This document shows positions 6,455-14,039 of a stretch of 14,039 nucleotides of DNA, piece by piece (the stretch's first letter is position 1; each line of letters starts with the position of its first letter). Source of the stretch: Candidatus Thorarchaeota archaeon (GTDB lineage Archaea > Asgardarchaeota > Thorarchaeia > Thorarchaeales > Thorarchaeaceae); contig JAEORI010000364.1 in assembly GCA_016840965.1 (NCBI GenBank), positions 1 through 14,039 of the forward strand, in the 5' to 3' direction. The notes beneath the pieces are model-generated. The model made no database searches, was not told the DNA's origin, and saw only the letters and a list, made by a program, of their open reading frames with translations. The position numbers and the translations under genes were made by a program.

Positions 6455-6808
6455 CTAGAACCACATGGTTGCATCTGCTTCTAGGGCAAGGTCATTAAGT
6501 GTTGCAGCTCCAACAATCTTTAGGTCTGGGTCCAGTTCTACTTTTTCCCATCCCAACATCTGTTTAGATGCTTCGCACACGTAAATGGGAATTCCCATTT
6601 CAACTGTCTTCTTCATTATCTCCTTAAGACTTGGAAAACTACCTAACTTTATCTTTTCAGCAGCTCCCGGTTGAAGAACTCTCAACGCTTGTCCCAAGAA
6701 GTAGACTTTTGCATCAATGTCCATTGCCTTAGCACTCTGAGCTAGCACAAACGGAGAGTATTGACGTTCAGGATCATCTGATGTTTGTACATATAAGATA
6801 CTACTCAC
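6455..6808 (-). CDS. DsrE-like sulfur carrier protein
   Basis: This 117-residue DsrE/DsrF-like protein probably relays sulfur as a persulfide. The Rossmann-like start SSILYVQTSDDPERQYSPF, the strand KVYFLG near 34-39, and the segment IPIYVCEASKQMLGW are typical. Cys78 in that last segment occupies the position of the sulfur-carrying cysteine of the family and is the only cysteine. The product ends with strands around KIVGAATLNDLALEAD. The start is GTG at 6808, preceded 8 nt upstream by GGAGG that overlaps the end of the TusA gene; only 3 nt separate the two genes. DsrE-TusA pairs are known sulfur-trafficking partners, so transfer between TusA, this protein and the IscS/IscU pair is the natural reading. 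Confidence 0.88.
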   Translation of the reverse strand: MSSILYVQTSDDPERQYSPFVLAQSAKAMDIDAKVYFLGQALRVLQPGAAEKIKLGSFPSLKEIMKKTVEMGIPIYVCEASKQMLGWEKVELDPDLKIVGAATLNDLALEADATMWF

Positions 6809-6811
6809 ACA

Positions 6812-7057
6812 CTATTCCTCCTTCTTCTTAATGAGAAATCTCTGCACTCCATCTTCAAGACGTTCAAAGCTCAATAGAATATGCCCAGTTCGTTTAGCAA
6901 AGCGTTTGATGTCCTCCTCAGCCGCAGGATCATCAGCGAGCATCTCTAGTACTTCGCCAGGCTTTAGCCTATCAATTGCTTCTCGGGTCTGGAATAATGG
7001 TTGCGGGCAGAATAACCCCACACAATCTAGACTCTCAACTGGCTCCATATCCGACAT
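6812..7057 (-). CDS. tusA: TusA-family sulfur carrier
   Basis: This 81-residue TusA-type protein carries sulfur on a cysteine to acceptor enzymes. The family signature is seen as SLDCVGLFCPQPLFQTREAI, with the sulfur-carrying Cys17 in the CPxP motif and an additional Cys12. The two-layer alpha/beta core continues with GEVLEMLADDPAAEEDIKRF and a final strand FLIKK. GTG at 7066 is an in-frame alternative start, but it overlaps the AGGTGTG ribosome site that stands before the ATG at 7057, so I chose the ATG. A TATA element at 7089-7098 predicts transcription from about 7066, making this the first gene of the sulfur-relay operon. Confidence 0.9.
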   Translation of the reverse strand: MSDMEPVESLDCVGLFCPQPLFQTREAIDRLKPGEVLEMLADDPAAEEDIKRFAKRTGHILLSFERLEDGVQRFLIKKKEE

Positions 7058-7088
7058 GGATTTCACACCTAACTATCGTTAATTACTT

Positions 7089-7098
7089 CTTATAAGTT
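7089..7098 (-). promoter_or_regulatory. TATA element of the tusA-dsrE-iscS-iscU operon
   Basis: Read on the minus strand this is AACTTATAAG. It is centred about 25 nt before 7066, the expected archaeal distance to a transcription start just upstream of the TusA coding region. Confidence 0.5.
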
Positions 7099-7128
7099 TG
7101 GTTATCTCTACCTGTTCATTCGGACTCG

Positions 7129-7136
7129 TTTAAATC
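7129..7136 (+). promoter_or_regulatory. TATA-like element of the alcohol dehydrogenase gene
   Basis: TTTAAATC predicts transcription from about 7158 and a leader of about 24 nt before the ATG at 7182. It lies back to back with the promoter of the sulfur-relay operon, in a 124-nt divergent region. Confidence 0.4.
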
Positions 7137-7181
7137 TAAGTTTGTACGGACCATAACTAGAAAACTCTGGAATGTGAATCT

Positions 7182-8294
7182 ATGGTGAAAACTAGCCGAG
7201 CTGCAGTTGTTCCAAAACCCAATGCAGATTTAATTATCGAAGAATATGAAATCCCAAAATTAGAACCTGGAGCCGCCTTGATGAAGGTTGCACGCGGAGG
7301 TGTATGTGGAACTGATGTCTGGCTCTGGCAAGGAAAACTTGCAGGAGTGCCTTATCCCCTAATTCTGGGCCATGAGGTTGTTGGCACAATAGAGTCAATT
7401 GGTCCAAAACCAATCAAGGATCTTGATGGCAATGAGTTGAAGGTCGGAGACCGTATTGGATTCCATGATGTCACACAAACATGTTTCTCTTGCTACTATT
7501 GCTTAATTGCCAAAACCCCGACAAAATGTCCTAATAGAAAGGTCTATGGAATAACCATGGACTCAACCAAATTTCCAAGATTAATTGGTGGTTATAGTGA
7601 ATATCTTTACCTTTCACCAGGCACTCATATAATGAAATTACCCGATCATGTGAGCTTTGATGGTGCGAGCGCTGTCGGGTGTGCTATGCCTACAGCAGTC
7701 CATACTGTCCTTCGTAGTCCCATGCGATGGGGACTGAATGTTGCAATCCAGGGTTCTGGTCCCGTCGGTCTGATGATTGCAGTTCTTGCAATCGTGAATG
7801 GCGCATCAACTGTTACAGTATTGGACAAAGCAAAAAACCGCCTTGATATTGCTGAGAAGTTCGGTGTTACTCACACCTTGAATATTGGTGAAACCACACT
7901 TGAAGAGAGAAAAGAAAAACTCAGAGAGATAACTGGTGGACATGGTCCAGATATTGTCTTTGAAGCAACTGGTAGTCCACAGGCTATTCCAGAAGGAATA
8001 GAACTAGTTAGAGATGGAGGAAGCTACACAATCTGTGGTCAATACACAGACCATGGACCTGTTGAGATTAATCCACACTTGATGAACAAAAAGCATCTTG
8101 ATATCAAAACTGTTTGGGGTTCTGAAACCCTGCATGTCTATACAGGGATCAAGACAGTAGCAGATAATTATGAGCGATTTCCATTCGAATCCTTAGTGAC
8201 TCATCGGTTCTCATTAGAAGATTCACAGAAAGCACTAGAGGCACAAGAAAAACAAGTATCACTTAAAGCTGTCATTCAACCTCATGGTGATTGA
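7182..8294 (+). CDS. Zinc-dependent medium-chain alcohol/polyol dehydrogenase
   Basis: This 370-residue zinc-binding medium-chain dehydrogenase oxidises an alcohol, polyol or amino alcohol with a nicotinamide cofactor. The catalytic zinc ligands are Cys42 (GVCGTD), His64-Glu65 (GHEVVG) and probably Cys167 (GCAMPTAVH). A structural zinc site is formed by Cys101, Cys104, Cys107 and Cys116; the last gap is eight residues instead of the common seven. The Rossmann motif GSGPVG (191-196) is followed by VTVLDKAKNRL, whose acidic residue after the second strand favours NAD over NADP. Length is normal for the family. The substrate cannot be read from the sequence; threonine-, sorbitol- and glucose-dehydrogenase-like enzymes share these motifs. 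A weak TGTGA lies 4 nt before the ATG. It is transcribed away from the sulfur operon and convergent with arginine decarboxylase, with no evident functional link to either. Confidence 0.92.
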   Translation: MVKTSRAAVVPKPNADLIIEEYEIPKLEPGAALMKVARGGVCGTDVWLWQGKLAGVPYPLILGHEVVGTIESIGPKPIKDLDGNELKVGDRIGFHDVTQTCFSCYYCLIAKTPTKCPNRKVYGITMDSTKFPRLIGGYSEYLYLSPGTHIMKLPDHVSFDGASAVGCAMPTAVHTVLRSPMRWGLNVAIQGSGPVGLMIAVLAIVNGASTVTVLDKAKNRLDIAEKFGVTHTLNIGETTLEERKEKLREITGGHGPDIVFEATGSPQAIPEGIELVRDGGSYTICGQYTDHGPVEINPHLMNKKHLDIKTVWGSETLHVYTGIKTVADNYERFPFESLVTHRFSLEDSQKALEAQEKQVSLKAVIQPHGD

Positions 8295-8336
8295 ATCTGA
8301 GTGTGAAACTGAGAGGAAGAAGATGCTTCACGAGAT

Positions 8337-10178
8337 TTAGTCCGACATATATGGGTCTTCATCCATGTCGATATCGGCATAACCAACGTCTCTCAAGAGA
8401 TCCTCGATGGACTCAGCACCTGTCACCCAAGATAACGCCCAATGACCATCTTCCTGTAGATATAGCTCAACATCCGGGAGATCTCCGAGCAGATTATGGT
8501 CCATCTCAATAGCATCTTGGTAAGCGCCTGCCAATGCTAGCACAAAGCAAGAACCGCGTACATTTTCTAGTTTGCCAACAGGAATACCATCACCAATCAT
8601 TCCACCTGGTGTAGTCAGGAGTCTGTTATCTTTTGTAAACCACACTTCATCTGTGTGTGGTTTGTAGAACTGAGTTATCTCTCCATCTGAATCACATGTT
8701 ATGTCTACTAAACGGACTATGGTCTGAGGTCTTAAATGGAGGTCTCTAACTGGAATGACAGGGAAATGTTGCTTCACCAGCACATGATCAGCAATGCTAT
8801 TGAAAACACTGAAGTTACCGACAACAATATGTTCTGGTTGCCAAAAACTCCTTACTAATCCATCAATTTGATATGATTTTAGTTTGAGTTCGGCAAGTCT
8901 AGCTCTCATTACATCTTCTAATGTTCCTGTTAGCATCTCTTGTTCCATGATGTACTTCATGCCATCAAGATTTAGCCCGCTGTATTTCTCATGGTAACTA
9001 TTCCATATCTCTTTAATCTCATCGAGTTTTGAAGCACTCTCGATTCTTTCAATTGTCTTCTTCTCAAAATCCTCTGCGTCTTCAGAAACATATTCTCTTC
9101 TATTCTCTGGAAATATTGACCGAACCTCTAGAGCCTCAACAATAACCATGGAGGCTAGTGCTGTAAGCCCTCGTCCTGACTCAATCATTATATTTGGTGG
9201 CGGGTGTAGACTCTTACTTTGTGATAACTGTGTATTTACTCCAGACACTAGAAGATGAGCATACTGATACATATAGTCTGAAATATGAGAACTAGTGTAG
9301 TCAATTGCTAGTCCGCCGCCAAAATCAATGTTCGCAAGATTTGACAATCCCATGTTTCTCAGTTCTGTATAGATTTTTGTCAGTAGTCTACCAAATTTCT
9401 CAAAAGACTCTATTTTGGTGATTTGTGAGCCTGCATGTGCAAGGATTGTTTGAACCGATTTCATGAATTCCTTCTCTTTCAGTAGCATTACAACATCATA
9501 TAGGTCGTGAATACTCAGACCGAATTTGGAATCTCTTCCGGTAGAGTGAGACCAGTGTCCCTCGACGTTCAGATATGGTTTGATTCGCAAAACTAGATTG
9601 GTTTCTTCAGCATTGAATCGGTCAACAATCAAACGAGACTCATGGACTGACTCTATGGAAATTGCAATATTGTAACCTTCTTTCATACACTGCTTGATTA
9701 ATTCCAAATACTCCGGGTCTTTTGTTCCATTACAGACTATGAGCCTATGCTTCTCACTTTCGATGACATTTTTGATTAGAAGTAGTTCTGCTTTTGTTCC
9801 AGCTTCCAGACCATAGTCAGAATCAGAGCGAATAACAGCAGTTACACAATCCTTTCGTTGATTGACTTTGACCGGATAAATCCCAATGAACTTCCCTTCA
9901 AAGTCAAGTTCACTGAATACCCGTTGAAATGCTGCTTTTAGTTTTTTAATCTGGTATGTAATCAGCTGAGGAACTCGCAGGGTGAATGAGGAAGTGTATC
10001 CTGACTCATTTCCATTCATCTCTTTGATTCTTTGAATAATCTCTCTGAAGGTTATCGTGTATTCTTGAAGTCGTAAACAGAGATTACCCTCTTCTGTGAT
10101 GTCTAGGAAGTGAAGGTCGTTTTTATTCACACCATAGACTATTCTTGATTTATCTAATGACCAATTATCATCTACCAC
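8337..10178 (-). CDS. speA: Biosynthetic arginine decarboxylase (SpeA type, PLP)
   Basis: This enzyme decarboxylates arginine to agmatine, the first step of polyamine synthesis in the agmatine route. The 613-residue chain follows the SpeA pattern (about 630-660 residues in bacteria). The PLP lysine is Lys104 in YPVKVNQ, with GLEAGTKAEL, VCNGTKDPEY, SKFGL, a glycine-rich DFGGGLAIDY phosphate loop, IESGRGLTA, and near the C-terminus DITCDSDG with the catalytic Cys495, then GAYQDAIEMDHNLLGD. All key residues are present, so it should be active. GTG at 10187 is an alternative start, but GGTGA lies 5 nt before the GTG at 10178, so I prefer the latter. Many archaea use pyruvoyl- or AdoMet-decarboxylase-derived arginine decarboxylases instead, which makes this type notable. 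It follows the dCache-HAMP gene by about 30 nt and appears to be the last gene of that operon. Confidence 0.94.
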   Translation of the reverse strand: MVDDNWSLDKSRIVYGVNKNDLHFLDITEEGNLCLRLQEYTITFREIIQRIKEMNGNESGYTSSFTLRVPQLITYQIKKLKAAFQRVFSELDFEGKFIGIYPVKVNQRKDCVTAVIRSDSDYGLEAGTKAELLLIKNVIESEKHRLIVCNGTKDPEYLELIKQCMKEGYNIAISIESVHESRLIVDRFNAEETNLVLRIKPYLNVEGHWSHSTGRDSKFGLSIHDLYDVVMLLKEKEFMKSVQTILAHAGSQITKIESFEKFGRLLTKIYTELRNMGLSNLANIDFGGGLAIDYTSSHISDYMYQYAHLLVSGVNTQLSQSKSLHPPPNIMIESGRGLTALASMVIVEALEVRSIFPENRREYVSEDAEDFEKKTIERIESASKLDEIKEIWNSYHEKYSGLNLDGMKYIMEQEMLTGTLEDVMRARLAELKLKSYQIDGLVRSFWQPEHIVVGNFSVFNSIADHVLVKQHFPVIPVRDLHLRPQTIVRLVDITCDSDGEITQFYKPHTDEVWFTKDNRLLTTPGGMIGDGIPVGKLENVRGSCFVLALAGAYQDAIEMDHNLLGDLPDVELYLQEDGHWALSWVTGAESIEDLLRDVGYADIDMDEDPYMSD

Positions 10179-10210
10179 TGCATTCACCCTTGTGCTTTGA
10201 AGAGGAGTTA

Positions 10211-11683
10211 CTATTCCTCCTCTTCACGTATGGAATCAAGCATTCCTTGGAATGCTCGAGCGAGCTCGCCAATCTCATCATCTTTCGCAATGTATGTTGC
10301 ATCTACTCGAAGGTCTCCGGTGCTAAGCGGTTGGTCTTTTATCCTTGCTGCAACATTTCTATGTGCGAGATCCATTAGATATTGCAATGGTCTTGTAATA
10401 GTATTTGAAATGGCAACCGCAACTATTCCTGCTACTAGGATACCTCCTATGGTCACAATGATGATATAGGTTGCTGCTTCTGCATTTTGTTCTATGATTC
10501 TCGCTTCAAGACGTGGAATACTCTCTAGGACCTCATCTAAAGGCACTGAGATCACACAGATGTAGCCACCTTTACCAACCTGAGTGAATACGAGGATTCT
10601 TTCTTCCCCGCCTCGCGTGTATCGTAAAGTTCCTGAAGCCCCTTCTGATACACTTGTGATTTGGTCAACGTTAGCTTGAGTCAAAGCAGATGAGAAATCG
10701 GGGTTTACCTCCACATCTAGGAGATTCGGTACTCCACTTATGTACTCGTCATCTTCAACCTCTGGATGTGCAACTACTCCTCCGTAAGAATCCAAGAGAA
10801 ATGCGTATCCACTCTCAAGGATTTCCACATTGATGATTTTGTCTTTGATGTCTTCTATAGTGATATCACCAGAGATGACAGCAAATGGAATGCTATTTCG
10901 ATACACAACTTTTCCTATTGATATCAATAGCACCCCATCAAACTCATCATAATATGGCTCGACAAATACCATGTCGCCATTTCCATCCCAGATTGTCTGA
11001 TACCAATCTTCTCCTCGTGGATCGTATGGCTCAGCTATCCTTGCAGCATCTGAAATTGGCCCCAATATGCTACCAGGATAGTTAATGAACAATCCATCAT
11101 CTGCAAACGCAATATAGAGCCATCTGAACGCTAATTGGTCGTGTATTGCTCTGAAAATGTAGTCAATATTTGATACGCGCCCTAGTTTGTCCGCGTTTGC
11201 AGGAATATCAGCGTAGCTGGAATTGTAGTTTGAAGAATCTGTGTTTGCTATATACCAGCTACTGTATTCCCAGGAAACATTAAGGCCATAATTGGGATCG
11301 TAATGATTATCCGCCGGTGCTGGAGACACAAAATCATCTTCAAAAAGGAGGTCATAATACACCTCTCGATACTCATAGGTTGATCCTGGATTGAAAAGTG
11401 CTTCGAGTTCTTCTGCAGCAGCAGCTATCATTCCTTCCGCACTAGAGAGTTTTTGGTTTATCACTAGTGCTGTCTTTTGCGCGGTTTCATCCATATTTGT
11501 TTGAATCTGACTCTCGAGGGCAATGGTACTTTGGTCGCTCGTTGAATTGCCTATCAAGTTCACAAAGGTCAAAGATACAACTCCTGTAACAGCTAGGGAA
11601 AGTAATGAAATTGTGAGAAAGGTGAGAATTACATTTGTTCGGAATTTTCCTTTCTTTCTGGTTTGTGTAGTTGATTGTACCAT
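10211..11683 (-). CDS. Membrane sensor with dCache and HAMP domains but no output domain
   Basis: This 490-residue membrane protein has a basic N-terminus (RKKGKFR) and transmembrane helix 1 at about 17-42. A large extracellular double-Cache domain follows (about 45-400), with FRWLYIAF at 186-193, the DPRGEDWYQTIW motif at 221-232 and ESGYAFLLDSYGGVVAHPE at 290-308. Transmembrane helix 2 (about 403-427) leads into a HAMP domain (428-487), with the Pro432 turn and the DEIGELARAF segment. The chain ends there, with no kinase, cyclase or chemoreceptor signalling domain. Cache domains usually bind small ligands such as amino acids, but the Arg-x-Trp-Tyr amino-acid motif is not met here (Glu-Asp-Trp-Tyr). 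A perfect GGAGGTGA stands before the ATG. The gene lies 13 nt after the vWA sensor gene, whose Cache domain is clearly related, and 32 nt before speA. It may act through its neighbour by HAMP-HAMP contact; this is inference. Confidence 0.88.
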   Translation of the reverse strand: MVQSTTQTRKKGKFRTNVILTFLTISLLSLAVTGVVSLTFVNLIGNSTSDQSTIALESQIQTNMDETAQKTALVINQKLSSAEGMIAAAAEELEALFNPGSTYEYREVYYDLLFEDDFVSPAPADNHYDPNYGLNVSWEYSSWYIANTDSSNYNSSYADIPANADKLGRVSNIDYIFRAIHDQLAFRWLYIAFADDGLFINYPGSILGPISDAARIAEPYDPRGEDWYQTIWDGNGDMVFVEPYYDEFDGVLLISIGKVVYRNSIPFAVISGDITIEDIKDKIINVEILESGYAFLLDSYGGVVAHPEVEDDEYISGVPNLLDVEVNPDFSSALTQANVDQITSVSEGASGTLRYTRGGEERILVFTQVGKGGYICVISVPLDEVLESIPRLEARIIEQNAEAATYIIIVTIGGILVAGIVAVAISNTITRPLQYLMDLAHRNVAARIKDQPLSTGDLRVDATYIAKDDEIGELARAFQGMLDSIREEEE

Positions 11684-11689
11684 CCTTTT

Positions 11690-11697
11690 TCACCTCC
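11690..11697 (-). promoter_or_regulatory. Full-length Shine-Dalgarno site of the dCache-HAMP gene
   Basis: On the minus strand GGAGGTGA matches the archaeal anti-Shine-Dalgarno over eight bases. It ends 6 nt before the ATG at 11683 and touches the TAG stop of the upstream vWA gene, suggesting coupled translation of the two sensors. Confidence 0.7.
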
Positions 11698-14039
11698 TAG
11701 TAGTCAACAGTTGACCCTCCAATTTCCATTTGCGCCATCAAGACTCCCACCTTTTCAAATGCTCTCTCAATTTCCAACCGTACGTTTAGTGTGTCTACAA
11801 CAGAGAAATATTGTCCCTGAGGAACCCTCTCGCATATTGATTCTAGCAACTCTTCTGTCGTGATTGCTTGTCCAGTCTTCTTTGAGATTATTCTTCTATC
11901 AGTGTCTGCACGGTTTCTGAGCTCTTGTCCAACTCCAATTATGAGTAGATTTACATCCAGATGATGATCTCGAATAAAGCCCTCGATAGTAAGTGGTCTC
12001 TTTCTCTTCATTCGATCCTGCTCTGTGAGGATTCCCTCAAGAACATCTAATGAGTACTTTTTAGAGCTGTTATCCTGCCCATCAGTTAGAGCAATCACCC
12101 ATCTGTGTTCACTAGACTCTATTTTCTCAAGTTCTTCAAGTGCTCTTCCAAGAGCATCGTAGAAGGCAGTCGCATAGTTTGGATATTTTAGAGAACTCAA
12201 AGTTTTGACTATTTTATTCTCTTCATCTTCCCGTTCACCCTTTATAGTTAGAGGAAGAAGTTCCCTATATGAAGAGTTGAAAACTATCACAGATACTGCA
12301 TCTTGAGGATTTACCTGACTATGGAGTATCTCCAAAGCTCCATTAACTGCAGCTCTAATTCTGTTCTGAGCCTGCATGCTGCCTGAGTAGTCAATCACGA
12401 ATGTTACACTTTTCTTGAACATGATAGAGCGTCTTAGTTTCTCTGCTTTCCTTCGAACATCATGACTAGGCTTGTTTTGTTGATCAAGAACATCACCCAA
12501 TCGTTGCATCGCGAATACGACCAGCCAAAGCTCATCTGTTTGCTGACCAAATGAGATTGCCTCATTGTAGGAATCCTCCGCTTTCTTCCATTTCATTTGG
12601 ACTTGATACAACTCTCCTTCGTGGTAGTGGATATACGCTAGACTTCTTAGGTAGTCTATGCCCTCTGCTATTCCTCTAGCTTCATCGAATCTTGATTGGG
12701 CTTGGCTATATCGACCATCACGCAGCAAAACAAGACCCATAGCATCAAACCGTCTAGCAAGACCATATTGATTCTGAATCGTCCGGTCGATGGCTTCAGC
12801 ATCTTCTAAGAGCTTCAGTGACTTATCAGAATGACCTCTATCCATCTCAACCAGAGCCATATTATGATAGAGCGAAGCAATCCTGATGAGTGCATCTTTC
12901 TCATCTGCTCCGTCCTCTTTTGCTTTTTCGAGCAGGTTCTTTGCTATAGTCATAGATTGTTCATAATAGTCCATAGCATTTCCTGCATCACCACGTTGCC
13001 TGAACACATTTCCTATATTCAGAAGCATTGTTTGTTCGCCAACATCAATCTGAAGTCTACGACTGATTTCCAAAAGGTTCTGATAGTTCGCCAAAGCTCT
13101 GTTGAGGTCTCCTCTGATGAATGCTTGGTTGCCAAATCTTGCAGCCTCTTGAAAACTGAGGAGTGCATCAACTGTAGTTCCGACTTCCTCGTATAACGCA
13201 CCTGCAGTTGTTATGCCTCGAGTAAAATCTTGCCGAGCCATCTTGTTCACAAGACGGGTCATTTCTGTAATTGGTTCAATTACAGAATGAGCTCTGCGGT
13301 AGGACACTATCGTGACAACTCCCGCAACTACAGCAAGAACCACTCCAAGAGCAAGAGTGAGCATCAGTGTCTGCGTTCCTACAAGATTAAGCATAGCTAC
13401 CGCTGGTCCTATTACATCAGAATCTGGAACTACTACTGCTAACACATAGTCTGTGTTTGTAACATTCACAAATGCCATATGCCAAGTTTGTCCCTCCTTC
13501 TGAAACTCCTCTAATCCAGAAGCTTCCACTAGGACTGATGAGCTTAGCAGATTTTCAAATGCAACCGCCTCTGGACTTGTCAAACTACCAAACTCGAGCT
13601 CCTCAATAGGAAGTGGTTCATCAAATATTCCAAGTTGAGGGTGTGCAACAACGACTCCATCATGATCAAGTAAGAATGAGTACCCATTCTCTAAGACCTC
13701 GAGATTCAATACCTTCTCATTGATTGTTAACATTGTAACATCTGCTGACACAACACCAATTAGGGTCTCATTATCATACCTGACAGGTCTTCCCATTGAT
13801 ATCACAAGTCCAACTGAAGGATCAATGTATGGTTCTGTGAAAACTATGCTGTCATCACTCGGATCTTGTGCAGCCACATTTGTATACCATTCTTCTGCAT
13901 TAGGATCGTAGTCTTCTTCTGGTGGTTTTGGACTTCCATCATCATATTGTTGGAAATAAGTGAGGTCATCGAATGGGTAATTTCTGAATAAGTGTTGGTC
14001 GGAAATTCCTAAATCGAATCCCATGTATAACCATCTATA
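11697..14039 (-). CDS. Transmembrane dCache sensor with cytoplasmic TPR and von Willebrand A domains, 5'-truncated
   Basis: The frame runs open through the window edge; the codons before the ATG at 14024 read YRWLY, matching FRWLY of the downstream paralogue, so about 185 N-terminal residues (including transmembrane helix 1) are outside. Counting from that ATG, the rest of the double-Cache domain spans 1-205 (DPNAEEWY, ENGYSFLLDHDGVVVAHPQ). A transmembrane helix lies at about 213-241 and a HAMP-like linker at 245-300. TPR-like helical repeats occupy about 300-520, and a von Willebrand A domain about 535-745. The metal-binding MIDAS residues are all present: DYSGS (Asp545, Ser547, Ser549), Thr619 in ATAFYDAL, and Asp648 in ALTDGQD. 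The A domain should bind a partner protein through a divalent metal ion on the cytoplasmic side. No enzymatic output domain is seen. It is the first visible gene of an operon with the dCache-HAMP protein and speA. Confidence 0.9.
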   Translation of the reverse strand, partial: YRWLYMGFDLGISDQHLFRNYPFDDLTYFQQYDDGSPKPPEEDYDPNAEEWYTNVAAQDPSDDSIVFTEPYIDPSVGLVISMGRPVRYDNETLIGVVSADVTMLTINEKVLNLEVLENGYSFLLDHDGVVVAHPQLGIFDEPLPIEELEFGSLTSPEAVAFENLLSSSVLVEASGLEEFQKEGQTWHMAFVNVTNTDYVLAVVVPDSDVIGPAVAMLNLVGTQTLMLTLALGVVLAVVAGVVTIVSYRRAHSVIEPITEMTRLVNKMARQDFTRGITTAGALYEEVGTTVDALLSFQEAARFGNQAFIRGDLNRALANYQNLLEISRRLQIDVGEQTMLLNIGNVFRQRGDAGNAMDYYEQSMTIAKNLLEKAKEDGADEKDALIRIASLYHNMALVEMDRGHSDKSLKLLEDAEAIDRTIQNQYGLARRFDAMGLVLLRDGRYSQAQSRFDEARGIAEGIDYLRSLAYIHYHEGELYQVQMKWKKAEDSYNEAISFGQQTDELWLVVFAMQRLGDVLDQQNKPSHDVRRKAEKLRRSIMFKKSVTFVIDYSGSMQAQNRIRAAVNGALEILHSQVNPQDAVSVIVFNSSYRELLPLTIKGEREDEENKIVKTLSSLKYPNYATAFYDALGRALEELEKIESSEHRWVIALTDGQDNSSKKYSLDVLEGILTEQDRMKRKRPLTIEGFIRDHHLDVNLLIIGVGQELRNRADTDRRIISKKTGQAITTEELLESICERVPQGQYFSVVDTLNVRLEIERAFEKVGVLMAQMEIGGSTVDY

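Noticed and set aside
11000..11030. Amino-acid-binding motif of dCache domains in the two sensors, which would fit arginine sensing.
   Set aside because: The Arg two residues before Trp-Tyr is Glu in both proteins (GEDWY and AEEWY), so the canonical motif is not met and a ligand cannot be named.
12831..13196. Plus-strand open frame of 121 residues inside the vWA sensor gene.
   Set aside because: It is antisense to the TPR-coding region of a well-supported gene and has a low-complexity, cysteine-rich composition typical of a shadow frame.

Overview
This is a stretch of archaeal chromosome. Archaeal TATA boxes lie in front of several genes (for example at 2061-2069 and 7129-7136). Shine-Dalgarno sites of the GGTGA type sit 6 nt before starts. 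The cysteine desulfurase closely resembles the unusual Archaeoglobus type. Low-to-moderate GC, tandem Lrp-type regulators and large Cache-domain membrane sensors would fit an Asgard archaeon (Thorarchaeota-like) or a euryarchaeote. The phylum cannot be fixed from this sequence, so treat it as a guess. I see no tRNA, rRNA, CRISPR or insertion sequence. No gene-free stretch exceeds 300 bases; the largest gap (1058-1276) holds a terminator-like hairpin and a TATA-like promoter.

Left part (1-3244). The 3' part of a PLP-dependent Cys/Met-metabolism enzyme is followed by a small thioredoxin-fold protein with a CxxC. A short winged-helix regulator on the minus strand faces a divergent, larger tandem Lrp/AsnC-type regulator. 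Their shared promoter region carries a perfect 6-5-6 palindrome. The Lrp-like gene has no normal start codon where its homology begins. A GGTGA site lies exactly 6 nt upstream of an ACG.

Middle part (3258-7066, minus strand, probably one transcription unit). Reading downstream the order is tusA-like, dsrE-like, iscS-like, iscU-like, a GNAT acetyltransferase, then a PD-(D/E)XK-like protein with a C-terminal winged helix. The first four are tightly packed (gaps of 3, 18 and 6 nt) and look like a sulfur-relay and Fe-S assembly unit. It is odd in two ways. The desulfurase has Asn-Asp where the PLP-binding His-Lys should be. The IscU scaffold carries a C-terminal extension that looks like the NADPH domain of thioredoxin reductase, but without its CxxC, its glycine-rich loop or its phosphate-binding arginines. 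A zinc-dependent alcohol dehydrogenase (7182-8294) is transcribed away from this unit.

Right part (8337-14039, minus strand, one transcription unit). A membrane protein cut by the window edge has the order dCache, transmembrane segment, HAMP-like linker, TPR repeats, von Willebrand A domain. It is followed after 13 nt by a second dCache-HAMP protein with no output domain, and then by a biosynthetic-type (SpeA) arginine decarboxylase. Two extracellular sensors without a kinase or chemotaxis module, linked to polyamine synthesis, form the second unusual assembly in the window.
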